Below, piece by piece: positions 36,558 through 45,493 of a DNA stretch of 61,244 bases (the first letter of the stretch is position 1; every line of letters begins with the position of its first letter). A program made the translations under genes and the position numbers. Origin of the DNA: Synergistaceae bacterium (lineage in GTDB: Bacteria; Synergistota; Synergistia; Synergistales; Aminobacteriaceae). Location: NCBI GenBank assembly GCA_017443985.1, contig JAFSXR010000012.1:1-61244 (forward strand), in the 5' to 3' direction. Below the pieces are notes generated by a model. It worked only from the letters and a program-made list of their open reading frames with translations. It made no database searches and had not been told where the DNA came from.

Positions 36558-36983
36558 ATGCCGATGCAGATAGGCCTAGATGATCTTTTAGGAATGCTCA
36601 TGTCGCGTGTCGAGGAGATGTCTCTTGATACGGAGAACCAGAAGAGCAAATTTAATATAATGTTCCGGATTTTATACCGTAAAGGAATTTTTAACGAGGC
36701 AGACGTTTATAACGCAATAAAAGAAGAAAATAAAATTTTGCTCGAACTTGGAATGATAAAAGAAATGCCGGACGATAAAACTATAAAGGCCGCCGCAGAT
36801 AATTTAATGCTCTGGATAAAGGGCGACGCAAAAGAAATTAAAAATTCTCTTGAAGAAATGAAAAAACGTTTACAGGAAGCTGCGGAAAAGCAAAATAGAC
36901 CGAAAATTGACGTAGCACCTGCCGGAGTTTTGAACGAGCTTGACCGAATCGGAGCAAATAACAGTAAAAAAATAATTTTATAA
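36558..36983 (+). CDS. Small cytosolic protein of unknown function
   Basis: 141 residues, largely helical and charged. The N-terminus (MPMQIGLDDLLGMLMSRVEE) is followed by KFNIMFRILYRKGIFNEADV, which looks like a small winged-helix or adaptor fold. A coiled helix (EIKNSLEEMKKRLQEAAEKQ) and a short tail complete it. No catalytic motif or signal peptide is seen. AGGAG precedes the ATG, and codon use fits the neighbours, so it is very likely real. It diverges from dnaX and precedes the capD-type gene by 18 bp. Confidence 0.7.
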   Translation: MPMQIGLDDLLGMLMSRVEEMSLDTENQKSKFNIMFRILYRKGIFNEADVYNAIKEENKILLELGMIKEMPDDKTIKAAADNLMLWIKGDAKEIKNSLEEMKKRLQEAAEKQNRPKIDVAPAGVLNELDRIGANNSKKIIL

Positions 36984-37001
36984 AAAATTTTAAGTTAAGA
37001 C

Positions 37002-38852
37002 ATGAAAATATCGTCTATTCAGGAAAATTGGCGAAGGACCGCAGGAAAAGTTTTTTTCGTTGCTCTGATTGATTTCGTTTTGCTTGCCTTTGCCGTTTAT
37101 GTTGGCTATGCCCTGCGTGAGGGAAGCTTGGTGCCGGCCGGGATCGAAAAGTGGCCTTATATGATGCTTATACTTCCGGCGGTCTGTGTGGCTGTGTTCG
37201 CGCTCTTCGCTCAGTATGGGACTATATGGCCTCATGCCGGGACGGAGGACTTTATAAAATTTACAGGCGTTTATATTTTTGCGTTCGCTGTCTTTCTGAT
37301 ATTGAACGCCTTGCTGAAAATCGTCGTATTCTCCCGAATTTCATTCGCTATTACGTTTTTGGCCGGGTTATTTTTCTGCGGAGGGCTGCGTTTTTCGTGG
37401 CTGCTAACAAAATCTATACACACGAATAATAAAAGCAAGCGTCTAAAAACTTTAATAATAGGCGCAAGTGAAGCCGGAGCATTTTTGGCACGCGATTTAA
37501 TGCGCAATGAAAACGAACTTTACCCTGCCGGTTTTGTTGACGACGACCCGAATAAAATCGGAATGCACGTCTCAGGGCTTATGGTCTTGGGAAGCACTGC
37601 TGAAATTAAAAGCATAGTTGAACGCGAAAATTTCAAGGTAGTTTTGATTGCGTTTTCGACATATAACGGCAAAAAAATTAAAGACATTTATAACACTTTG
37701 GCACCATTGAACGTTCAGGTCAGAATTTTGCCAAGCCTTCGGGAATTAGCAGGAGGCCAAGTCTCTGTCTCTCGTATCCGTAAAGTTAAACTTGAAGATT
37801 TATTAGGCCGCGAGCCTGTAAAAATAAATCTTGAGCACTCAATGAATTACATACACGGCAAAAGAATCTTAATCACCGGTGCCGGCGGTTCAATCGGCAG
37901 CGAGATCGTTCATCAAGTCATTTATAACACTCCTTCAGAAATTTATGTTCTCGGTCATGGCGAACAGTCAATATATTTATTGCTTGAGTCGCTCAACAAA
38001 TTAAATTTGGATATTCCTGTCTATCCTGTCATCGCGGACGTTGCCGACGAGATAGCAATGCAGGAACTTTTTGAGCAGTTTAGGCCGCAGGTTGTCTTTC
38101 ACGCCGCTGCTCATAAGCACGTGCCCTTAATGGAACTTTCGCCGCGTGAAGCTATGCGCGTCAATGATCTCGGCACACGGACTATAGCGCGCTTTGCAGG
38201 GAAATATAACGCCGAAAGAGTGGTCATGATTTCGACGGACAAGGCCGTTAATCCCTCAAGCGTAATGGGCGCGACAAAAAGACTTGCTGAAAAAATTCTT
38301 GAGCATGAGCAGCGCAATTACCCGGAGACAAAATATATGGCCGTCCGTTTTGGAAACGTTTTGGGAAGTCGCGGCAGTGTCATTCCGAAATTTGAAGAGC
38401 AGATCGCCTCAGGCGGGCCGGTTACAGTTACACACCCGGACATGAAACGATATTTTATGCTCATTCCAGAAGCTGTAAGCCTCGTTATTCAGGCCGGAGC
38501 TTTAGGACACGGCGGAGAAATTTTTGTCCTCGACATGGGCGAGCCCGTAGTTATAAAGGAAATGGCAGAGCTTTTAATACACTTGTGCGGTTACGAGCCT
38601 TATAAAGAAATTAATATCGTGTTCACCGGCATCAGACAAGGCGAAAAGCTTTATGAAGAGCTATTTTATGACGAAAACTCCGTACACGGAACACTGCACC
38701 CGAAAATTTTTGTCAGCAATATACAATCAGGAGAAACACACATTAATTCAGAACTTGATACTACACTTGAATACGCACTGAGAAATCCTAACGAGGCACT
38801 GAAATTATTAAGAAAATTAGTTCCCGAATATAACCAAAATTTCAATTTTTAA
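37002..38852 (+). CDS. CapD/WbpM-type nucleotide-sugar 4,6-dehydratase
   Basis: 616 residues. Four N-terminal membrane helices (about 15-130) precede a CoA-binding-like fold (IGASEAGAFLARDLM) and an extended SDR domain with the NAD motif ITGAGGSIGSEI. ISTDKAVNPSSVMGATKRLA carries the catalytic residues of the dehydratase group, in which Tyr is replaced by Met. It would convert UDP-GlcNAc to a 4-keto-6-deoxy sugar, the first step to bacillosamine or N-acetylfucosamine type sugars for surface glycans or flagellin glycosylation. No glycosyltransferase lies nearby. Confidence 0.9.
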   Translation: MKISSIQENWRRTAGKVFFVALIDFVLLAFAVYVGYALREGSLVPAGIEKWPYMMLILPAVCVAVFALFAQYGTIWPHAGTEDFIKFTGVYIFAFAVFLILNALLKIVVFSRISFAITFLAGLFFCGGLRFSWLLTKSIHTNNKSKRLKTLIIGASEAGAFLARDLMRNENELYPAGFVDDDPNKIGMHVSGLMVLGSTAEIKSIVERENFKVVLIAFSTYNGKKIKDIYNTLAPLNVQVRILPSLRELAGGQVSVSRIRKVKLEDLLGREPVKINLEHSMNYIHGKRILITGAGGSIGSEIVHQVIYNTPSEIYVLGHGEQSIYLLLESLNKLNLDIPVYPVIADVADEIAMQELFEQFRPQVVFHAAAHKHVPLMELSPREAMRVNDLGTRTIARFAGKYNAERVVMISTDKAVNPSSVMGATKRLAEKILEHEQRNYPETKYMAVRFGNVLGSRGSVIPKFEEQIASGGPVTVTHPDMKRYFMLIPEAVSLVIQAGALGHGGEIFVLDMGEPVVIKEMAELLIHLCGYEPYKEINIVFTGIRQGEKLYEELFYDENSVHGTLHPKIFVSNIQSGETHINSELDTTLEYALRNPNEALKLLRKLVPEYNQNFNF

Positions 38853-38870
38853 TATTTTAAGCAGGGAATA

Positions 38871-39923
38871 ATGTCAGAGTACACCGTTTCTAAAGTTTAT
38901 AAGTCAGACAGAAAAGCAAACGCCGCTGTAGAAAAATTGCTGCTTAACGAGGGCATAAGACGTGATAAAAATCTTGACTACACGTGCGCAGTTTATGACG
39001 AAGATTATAATGTAATCGCAACCGGGAGCTGCTTCGGAAATACTTTGCGCTGCATGGCCGTCAGTCATGAGCATCAAGGCGAAGGACTCATGAACGAAAT
39101 TGTTTCACATTTAGTCCAATATGAATACGCTAAAAAAATTTATCATTTATTTTTATACACGAAGTGCGATTCTGCAAAATTTTTCGGGGATCTTGGCTTT
39201 TATGAAATCGTCAGGATTGAAGATCAAATAGTCTTTATGGAAAACAGCCGGACTGGGTTCAACGATTATTTGGAAAGGCTTGCTAAAAATAAAATCAATG
39301 GCAGGAAAATTGCCGCGCTCGTACTCAACGCAAATCCTTTTACGCTTGGACATCAGTACTTGATAGAAAATGCCGCAGGCGAAAATGATTTTCTTCATGT
39401 TTTCATTGTGAGCGAGGACGCTTCCCTTGTTCCCTTTGAAATCAGAAAAAAACTTATCATGGAGGGAACTTCGCACCTTAAAAATTTAATCTATCATGAT
39501 ACGGGCCAATATATAATAAGCAACGCAACTTTTCCGAGCTATTTTCAAAAAGATGACAGAGCAGTAATAGAGAGCCACGCAAATTTAGATTTAAGCGTGT
39601 TTGTGAAAATTGCCAAAGTTCTTGGCATTAATTCGCGTTATGTCGGTGAGGAGCCTCAAAGTTTAGTTACGGGAATTTATAACGAGATAATGAATAAAAA
39701 ACTTCCTGAGCACGGTATAAATTGCGTGATTGTTCCGCGAAAAACTGACGGGGAAAACGGCAAAGTCATAAGCGCGTCAGACGTGAGGCAGGCAATTAAG
39801 AACGGAAATTTTGATAAGCTAAAAAATCTTGTCCCTGAGAGTACATATAAATTTTTCACAAGCCCGGACGCTGAAAGCATCATAGAAAAAATTAAAAGCA
39901 CTGATGACGTTAAACACTATTAA
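38871..39923 (+). CDS. citC: [Citrate (pro-3S)-lyase] ligase, CitC-like
   Basis: 350 residues. An N-terminal GNAT-like domain (MAVSHEHQGEGLMNEIVSHL) is followed by a nucleotidyltransferase domain (ALVLNANPFTLGHQYLIENA; ISASDVRQAIKNGNF). This two-domain order is that of citrate lyase ligase, which acetylates the prosthetic group of citrate lyase with ATP and acetate. None of citDEFX or a citrate carrier is in the window, so it is an orphan here, or a relative with another acceptor. It is 18 bp downstream of the capD-type gene. Confidence 0.82.
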   Translation: MSEYTVSKVYKSDRKANAAVEKLLLNEGIRRDKNLDYTCAVYDEDYNVIATGSCFGNTLRCMAVSHEHQGEGLMNEIVSHLVQYEYAKKIYHLFLYTKCDSAKFFGDLGFYEIVRIEDQIVFMENSRTGFNDYLERLAKNKINGRKIAALVLNANPFTLGHQYLIENAAGENDFLHVFIVSEDASLVPFEIRKKLIMEGTSHLKNLIYHDTGQYIISNATFPSYFQKDDRAVIESHANLDLSVFVKIAKVLGINSRYVGEEPQSLVTGIYNEIMNKKLPEHGINCVIVPRKTDGENGKVISASDVRQAIKNGNFDKLKNLVPESTYKFFTSPDAESIIEKIKSTDDVKHY

Positions 39924-39931
39924 AAAATTAA

Positions 39932-39972
39932 AAGCCGTCCAACACTTGCAGACGGCCTCATATATTTTTATT
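39932..39972. terminator. Bidirectional terminator citC / receiver gene
   Basis: GCCGTC (39934-39939) and GACGGC (39951-39956) form a stem between convergent genes. T-rich runs lie on both sides. Confidence 0.75.
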
Positions 39973-40633
39973 TCTCAAAAAAATTTTGTATTATCGTTTT
40001 TATTTCTTTAAGCGGCAAAGTTTTCAGCATGTGTTTTTCTTCGAGTTTCACGTCAGTTTTTGCCGTCAGGAACATAACGGGAATATTTGCAGTATTCGGA
40101 TTGCTTTTTATTTTTTCAAGAACTTGCGGGCCGTTCATCTCCGGCATTTCGTAATCAAGCAAAATTAAATCCGGCGTTGCTCTCTCAAGAATTTTTAAGG
40201 CGTTCGCTCCTCCGTTCGCAGGGATAACTTTATAAGACGTGCTCAGCCCTTCGCGTAAAGTTTTTAACATCACCGCATCATCATCAACGAGCAATAAAAT
40301 TTTTTGAGCTTCAGCATCATTTTTTGAAAGACCCGATAATTTTTCGCGTATCTCGTTAGCATTAAACGGCCTCACAAAAAATTCCGCTCCCTTAATATCT
40401 GAATTATTGATTTCAAATTGAGTGCCTAGCAAAAAAATTTTAACGTCCTTGAAATTTTTGACTTTTTCGGAACTTTCGAGCCCTGCCATATTCACAAGAA
40501 TTATTTTAGGCTCATAATCAACATCATCGCTTGAGCGCACACGCATAATTTCAAAAGTGTCATTCAAATTTTTTATCAGCATGTCAGCTCCCATTGAAGG
40601 CCTGTCGCTGATGTATAAAATTTTTTCTTTCAT
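39968..40633 (-). CDS. Tandem receiver-domain response regulator
   Basis: 221 residues with no output domain. The first ~100 residues resemble a degenerate receiver lacking the acidic pocket (ILYISDRPSMG; IILVNMAGLE). The second (about 110-221) is a receiver with DDD, the phosphoacceptor in LILLDYEMPEMNG and Thr in MFLTAK, but it has a shortened C-terminus. It probably accepts phosphate from the hybrid kinase encoded directly upstream. Its ATG is preceded by a heptamer array whose AGGAG serves as SD. Confidence 0.8.
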   Translation of the reverse strand: MKEKILYISDRPSMGADMLIKNLNDTFEIMRVRSSDDVDYEPKIILVNMAGLESSEKVKNFKDVKIFLLGTQFEINNSDIKGAEFFVRPFNANEIREKLSGLSKNDAEAQKILLLVDDDAVMLKTLREGLSTSYKVIPANGGANALKILERATPDLILLDYEMPEMNGPQVLEKIKSNPNTANIPVMFLTAKTDVKLEEKHMLKTLPLKEIKTIIQNFFEK

Positions 40634-40662
40634 TCCTAACTCCTACCTCCTAATTCCTAACT
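40634..40662 (-). repeat. Heptamer array joining hybrid kinase and receiver genes
   Basis: Minus-strand units hold the kinase stop TAG (40652-40650) and the SD for the next ATG (40633). It is a clear stop-plus-SD junction. Confidence 0.8.
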
Positions 40663-43600
40663 GCATTTTCAAGTCCTGCCCAGTCTGCGCTGTCGGCACA
40701 CGAGGCAATTAAATTAAATTTTTCTGCTTCTTCGTCCGGGATTTTATATTCGCGCAGCATTGAAATAATACCGTCTATTGAATCGCTGTCGAACATTGCC
40801 GCAAACTCTTTTATGGCCTCGTAGGCTTCGTATAATTTTTCACGCGAAATTAATTCTGCGCTATCGTCTTTTTTATACAGAGGCGCGAGTTTTTCAAGAT
40901 ATGCCCGATAATTTTGCAACAGCTCCGGCGTTAAATCTTTTATCGTGTCAACATCGTTGTTATTTCCGCAGTCCTCAAGATATGCCGCCTGTGCGGACAG
41001 TTCCGACGCTCCGATCAAACGCGCTGAACTTTTCAGAGCATGGACTTTTATTGTGTAATTATGAATATCATTTTCAGCAAAGAATTTTTCAATATCGCGC
41101 AGATTATTATTGATTGAGTTATAAAACTGCTGAAGGGTTTTCGCTAAAATTTCTTCGTTGGCACAGTTTTTAATAGCTTCCGAATAACTCAGGCCGTCAG
41201 TGTGCAAATAAAATTCTTCAAGCTCGGATTTATTTTTATTTTCGGGCTCGCTGATAGCTTCTGAAGCCGACTGCACGATAATTTTTTCACCAGGCAGATA
41301 TTTTATTAAGGCTGCTTCGAGTGTCGCGCTTTCAACAGGCTTTGAAAGATAATCAGTGAAGCCTTCTTCTATGTATTTATTTCTTGCTCCGCTCACGGCG
41401 TCAGCAGTCAGGCATATAACCGGCGTGTCAATATTTGCTCCGCCTTCCTGCGAACGAATGTGATTTAACGTCTGTGTGCCGTCCATTTGAGGCATTCTCT
41501 GATCCATTAAAATTAAATCGTATTTTTTATCTTTTGTGAGATTGAGGGCTTCAGCACCGCTTGAGGCTGTGTCTAATTGAATTTCAGTCTTACTCAAAAG
41601 TCCCTCGATAACTGTCAAATTCATGTCCGTATCATCGACGACAAGAACATGAGCGTCAGGAGCTCTGAAAGATTCCTGATACGCCTTCATAGCGTGAACG
41701 TAGCGGTCAAATTTATCGTGGAAGTTCCCGATCGGTTCGGCTGAAACAATTTTCTGCGGAAGATATATTATGAACGTTGAGCCTTTTCCGTATTCGCTCT
41801 CAACTTCAATTTGACCGTTCATTAAATTTAATAAATTATGCGTTATCGATAGGCCAAGCCCGGTGCCTTCGACAGTGTTATTCTGAACTAGATCAATTCT
41901 CTCAAATTTCTTAAATAATTTCGGCAGGTCCTCTTCTTTTATGCCGATGCCGGTGTCTCGGATCTTGAAAACCAGATTTATATGAGCAAGTCCGGCCTCG
42001 TCAACAAATTTTTCGCCGGTAATGTTAAGCGAAACGCTGCCCTCGTGAGTATATTTTACGGCGTTGTTCAAAACGTTCGTAACGACCTGACGCACACGGA
42101 CTTCATCGCCGTATAAGCCGTCGGGTAAATTTTCATCGACCTTGACATCAAATTTCAAATCCTTCTGGCGCGCTTTGAAAACTATCATGTTAGTAACGTC
42201 GTTCAAAACGGAGCTTAATTTATAATCGCTCTCGGCAATTTCCATTTTGCCTGCTTCAATTTTTGAGAAGTCGAGAATGTCATTGATGATTGACAGCAAA
42301 TTTTTTCCTGCACTCTCAACATTCCGGGCGTAAGTCGTAATTCTGTCGCTCGTGCTTTCGCGTATTATCATTTCGTTCATGCCCAAGACCGCGTTAATAG
42401 GCGTTCTGATTTCGTGGGACATGTTAGCTAAAAATTCACTCTTCGCTGAATTTGCCCGGCGTGCCTGCTGCATTGCCGCCCTTGCAAGTTCGAGAGCCTC
42501 TTCCAACTGTTCGCTGCGTTCCTGCTGTTCTTTGTGAAGCCGTGTAGTGTCGGCGACAAGAATAATATAAAATCCCGGATTGACCGCGTAAAAATTAAAC
42601 TGCTTGTTAAAAATTTTTCCTTCAATTTCACACGCTATATTAACTTCATAGAGAGCGTTTTTCTGCGTCCCGAATGCTATCGAGTCCGGCGCAAGAGCAT
42701 GGGCCATTGAATAAATCTGTTCTTCAGTGCCGTGCAAAATCGGGATAATTTCTTCGTTAATGTAAGAGTGAAAAGTTTCGTGCATAGCTTTCGGCAAAAT
42801 GCTCCCTTCGGGTAAATCCTCGCTGACTGTAACGTGATAACGCCCTATTGCCATATAAGCTATCATTTCAAATTGACGGACGAGAATTTTATCAACAATA
42901 GTCTGATAAACTTTTGAATTGTTGCACTCTCTTTCAGTTATGAAGGCTGTAACGTGGCCTGTTATAGGGTTGCGAGTCATCGCGGCTGAAATTTCAACGT
43001 AACATATATTTCCGTTCTCGCGCCGTGATAATAAGACCTGCCTCGTCGCAATTTTGCCTTTAACGTAAGCATCGAGAAGGTTGTCGACGTTGAAAGTCTC
43101 AATAAATTTTTTGCGCTCTATGAAATTTATATAATTCTTGGCCCGTTTGCTTAATATCTCTGAATAAATTATAGAACTTTTATCAGAGCTGAAGAGATCG
43201 CGTCCGCGAATTTCTTCGACAGAGTCAAGCGTCAAATCTACACGGATCATTCCGAGCGTAAATTTATCCTGATGATAAAAATTTTGGCCTATCGAGTTAT
43301 AACTTGTTCTGATTTTTTCCTCATAATTTTTGAAGAGCGTTATATCTGAAAAAGTTAAATACGTATAATTTTCGTTCTCAATCGTTATAAAAGCATAATG
43401 AACTTTGCACCATATAATATTATTCTTCGCCGTGATTTTTCTAATCTGAATAGTCGGAGATTTATCGGGGGCTTCGTGATGTTCGAGAACGTATTGAACG
43501 ATCGGCCAGTCGTCAGGGTGAATAATTTTGCTGAAATCTCCGTCTGAGTTAAAGCGCGCTGAATTTTCCGGCGTGTCCTCCATCATTTCGGCGTATTCAG

Positions 43601-43718
43601 GCGAGATAAAAACCGCTTCAGGCTTTCCGTCATCTTGTACGTGAATTAATATCGCGCTGTTGCCTAACTGCTTTATGGTCTCAATAAATTGTTGCTGTTC
43701 ATTCTGCTGCAGAGACAT
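40650..43718 (-). CDS. Hybrid sensor histidine kinase with PAS, REC and HPt domains
   Basis: 1022 residues, no membrane segments. PAS-like regions fill about residues 20-410 (FISPEYAEMMEDTPEN; ITLFKNYEEK). HisKA follows with SEFLANMSHEIRTPINAVLG, then HATPase (NVLNNAVKYTHEG; GTGLGLSITHNLL). A receiver domain has LILMDQRMPQMDG, and a C-terminal HPt domain has IKVHALKSSARLIGA. It would run a His-Asp-His relay in the cytoplasm and pass phosphate to the adjacent tandem receiver protein. The stimulus is unknown. Its stop codon lies in a heptamer array. Confidence 0.92.
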   Translation of the reverse strand: MSLQQNEQQQFIETIKQLGNSAILIHVQDDGKPEAVFISPEYAEMMEDTPENSARFNSDGDFSKIIHPDDWPIVQYVLEHHEAPDKSPTIQIRKITAKNNIIWCKVHYAFITIENENYTYLTFSDITLFKNYEEKIRTSYNSIGQNFYHQDKFTLGMIRVDLTLDSVEEIRGRDLFSSDKSSIIYSEILSKRAKNYINFIERKKFIETFNVDNLLDAYVKGKIATRQVLLSRRENGNICYVEISAAMTRNPITGHVTAFITERECNNSKVYQTIVDKILVRQFEMIAYMAIGRYHVTVSEDLPEGSILPKAMHETFHSYINEEIIPILHGTEEQIYSMAHALAPDSIAFGTQKNALYEVNIACEIEGKIFNKQFNFYAVNPGFYIILVADTTRLHKEQQERSEQLEEALELARAAMQQARRANSAKSEFLANMSHEIRTPINAVLGMNEMIIRESTSDRITTYARNVESAGKNLLSIINDILDFSKIEAGKMEIAESDYKLSSVLNDVTNMIVFKARQKDLKFDVKVDENLPDGLYGDEVRVRQVVTNVLNNAVKYTHEGSVSLNITGEKFVDEAGLAHINLVFKIRDTGIGIKEEDLPKLFKKFERIDLVQNNTVEGTGLGLSITHNLLNLMNGQIEVESEYGKGSTFIIYLPQKIVSAEPIGNFHDKFDRYVHAMKAYQESFRAPDAHVLVVDDTDMNLTVIEGLLSKTEIQLDTASSGAEALNLTKDKKYDLILMDQRMPQMDGTQTLNHIRSQEGGANIDTPVICLTADAVSGARNKYIEEGFTDYLSKPVESATLEAALIKYLPGEKIIVQSASEAISEPENKNKSELEEFYLHTDGLSYSEAIKNCANEEILAKTLQQFYNSINNNLRDIEKFFAENDIHNYTIKVHALKSSARLIGASELSAQAAYLEDCGNNNDVDTIKDLTPELLQNYRAYLEKLAPLYKKDDSAELISREKLYEAYEAIKEFAAMFDSDSIDGIISMLREYKIPDEEAEKFNLIASCADSADWAGLENAVRN

Positions 43719-43724
43719 TTTTTC

Positions 43725-43797
43725 AGTTAGGAGTTAGGAGGCAGGAGGTAGGAACTAAAAACTTTTCAATTCCTAATCCATAATTCCTAATCCCTAA
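43725..43797. repeat. Head-to-head heptamer arrays
   Basis: G-rich units (43725-43755, TTAGGAGTTAGGAGGCAGG) are followed by C-rich units (43768-43797, TTCCTAATCCATAATTCC). The two runs are roughly complementary and could fold into one imperfect hairpin. This is the only site here with both orientations. Confidence 0.65.
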
Positions 43798-43839
43798 TTT
43801 TTTTCACTCCTCTTGAAATTTTGCTGTAATTTTCATTAA

Positions 43840-44922
43840 TTATAGCAACACCGAGCGAATTATATTCATACCCCTTTCAACAAGTTTGTTATCAGCCTGA
43901 CTGCCCATGTGTCCGATTCTGAAAACTTTTTCAGCTAATGAGCCGTAATTGCCGCCAACCGCCAAGCCTTTTTCACGCAAGAGAGCATTAAAATTTTTCC
44001 ACGTGAATTTTTCCGGCACATAAAACGCCGTTACAGTAGGAGAAGAAAATTTTTCGTCTTTCGGGAAAAGTTTTAATCCCATACTGCGTCCCATATCACG
44101 GCATAATTTTGCGGCTCTCTCATGACGCGCAAAAATATTTTCAATTCCCTCATTAATAATTTTTGAGAGCGAAATATTCAGAGCTTTCATTGCGTGCCAG
44201 TCATGAGTATAGGGCGTGAATTTTTTTTCGGGAACTCCGCGCCAATCTTTGTAAGCCTCATAGCCGGAATAATTCACGCTTTCGATGACTTCCCAAGCTC
44301 TTTGAGATATTGTCGAAATTGAAAGGGACGGAGTGAGCGACAAAACTTTTTGACTTCCCCATAAGCCGATGTCAATTTCAAATTTATCAACGTCAAGCGG
44401 AACGCCTCCCGCGCTCGAAACAAAATCAACGACAAACAACGCGCCGACCTCGTGAGCAATTTTCCCGATTTCAGCAAGGCACGGCGTAATTGTCCCTGAA
44501 GGCGTTTCGCAATGCACAGCAGTTATAACTTTGGGCTTAAATTTTCTCGCATGTTCATAAATTTTTTGAGGTTCAGGCACGTCATCATAATCAAAGCTGC
44601 AAATTTCAGCGGCTGCCCCAAAAGTTCCAGCCATCTCCGCAAAACCTTCGCCGAATAAACCTGACGAGACAGTTAAAATTTTTTCGCCGGCCTTGAGCGT
44701 ACATTTAAGACTTGCCCATAAAATTGACATAGCCTCGCCGGAAGTTATGATGATGTCGTTTTTGGTGTGAAGAATTTTTTGCGCTGATAATTGATTTTCG
44801 CGATAAAGATTAAAAAATTCGTCCTCTAAGTCCGGGCTTGCAAAATCATTTTTCCATACGCTGCGAATTTCTTCGGGGACGCTTACCGGGCCGGGAACTA
44901 ATCCGATTTTATAAAATTCCAC
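43840..44922 (-). CDS. Class V aminotransferase (alanine-glyoxylate/serine-pyruvate type)
   Basis: 360 residues from GTG 44922 (VEFYKIGLVPGPVSVP), with GGAGGA about 12 nt upstream. A TTG at 44958 would extend it by 12 codons but has no SD, and the SD lies inside that extension. GEAMSILWASLK, the Asp in LFVVDFVSSAGGVPLD and the PLP Lys in LWGSQKVLSLTPSLS match the alanine-glyoxylate/purine-catabolism branch of fold-type I aminotransferases. It probably transfers amino groups between glyoxylate or pyruvate and Ala or Ser. It diverges from a MerR regulator that may control it. Confidence 0.85.
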   Translation of the reverse strand: MEFYKIGLVPGPVSVPEEIRSVWKNDFASPDLEDEFFNLYRENQLSAQKILHTKNDIIITSGEAMSILWASLKCTLKAGEKILTVSSGLFGEGFAEMAGTFGAAAEICSFDYDDVPEPQKIYEHARKFKPKVITAVHCETPSGTITPCLAEIGKIAHEVGALFVVDFVSSAGGVPLDVDKFEIDIGLWGSQKVLSLTPSLSISTISQRAWEVIESVNYSGYEAYKDWRGVPEKKFTPYTHDWHAMKALNISLSKIINEGIENIFARHERAAKLCRDMGRSMGLKLFPKDEKFSSPTVTAFYVPEKFTWKNFNALLREKGLAVGGNYGSLAEKVFRIGHMGSQADNKLVERGMNIIRSVLL

Positions 44923-44972
44923 GATGATAATATTTCCTCCGCTTAGAAAAAAATTCAAGAATAGCAGAATAG

Positions 44973-44988
44973 TATAATCATTATAATG
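44973..44988. promoter_or_regulatory. Overlapping -10 boxes between aminotransferase and merR genes
   Basis: Two TATAAT boxes (44973-44978 and 44982-44987) lie in the divergent intergenic region, the second inside the palindrome CATTATAATG. This is a possible operator, but no typical MerR dyad with a long spacer is evident. Confidence 0.35.
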
Positions 44989-45034
44989 CTAAAGAATATT
45001 TCAACAGCAAAAAATAAACGGAGCTGAATGTGTT

Positions 45035-45493
45035 ATGCCTTACTCTATAAAAGAAATGTCGGAAATTACAAACCTTCCGGCCTCAACACTAAGATATTAC
45101 GATAAGCAGGGACTGCTGCCCTCGCTCAAGCGCGACGCTAACAACGTTAGAATTTTTGATGACGGAGATTACAGGACAATAAAATTAATTTCGTGCCTGA
45201 AAAAATCCGGGCTTTCAATAAAAGATATTAAAAATTTTATGGAGATAACCGCGCAGGGCGACAAAGCATTGAACAAAAGACTGAATATATTTAGAAAACG
45301 CCGGGACACTTTGAAAAAAGAGCTTGAAGTCATGCAGGAAATTTTGAACGTCATGGAATATAAATGCTGGTACTACGAACAAGCCTGCGCCGCCGGAACT
45401 GAAGACGCAGTGAAAAATCTCGACGAGTCAAAAATTCCCGAAAAATTTAGAAAAGCACGCGAGCATATTTGGGGCTTTATTCCTCATTCTTAA
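45035..45493 (+). CDS. MerR-family transcriptional regulator
   Basis: 152 residues. The N-terminal winged helix YSIKEMSEITNLPASTLRYY and DKQGLLP is typical of MerR, followed by GDYRTIKLISCLKKSGLSIK and a dimerising coiled coil (DTLKKELEVMQEILNVMEYK). The tail holds two Cys (CWYYEQAC). Such proteins untwist promoters with long spacers in response to a ligand or stress. The closest style is the YyaN/stress group rather than metal sensors. It overlaps the recN 3' end convergently by 17 bp and is divergent to the aminotransferase gene. Confidence 0.85.
   Translation: MPYSIKEMSEITNLPASTLRYYDKQGLLPSLKRDANNVRIFDDGDYRTIKLISCLKKSGLSIKDIKNFMEITAQGDKALNKRLNIFRKRRDTLKKELEVMQEILNVMEYKCWYYEQACAAGTEDAVKNLDESKIPEKFRKAREHIWGFIPHS

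Noticed and set aside
37271-37507. Minus-strand ORFs inside the capD-type gene
   Set aside because: Shadows of the strongly supported dehydratase frame.
44923-44958. TTG 44958 as aminotransferase start
   Set aside because: The best SD (GGAGGA) lies inside this extension, and family homology begins at GTG 44922 or just after.
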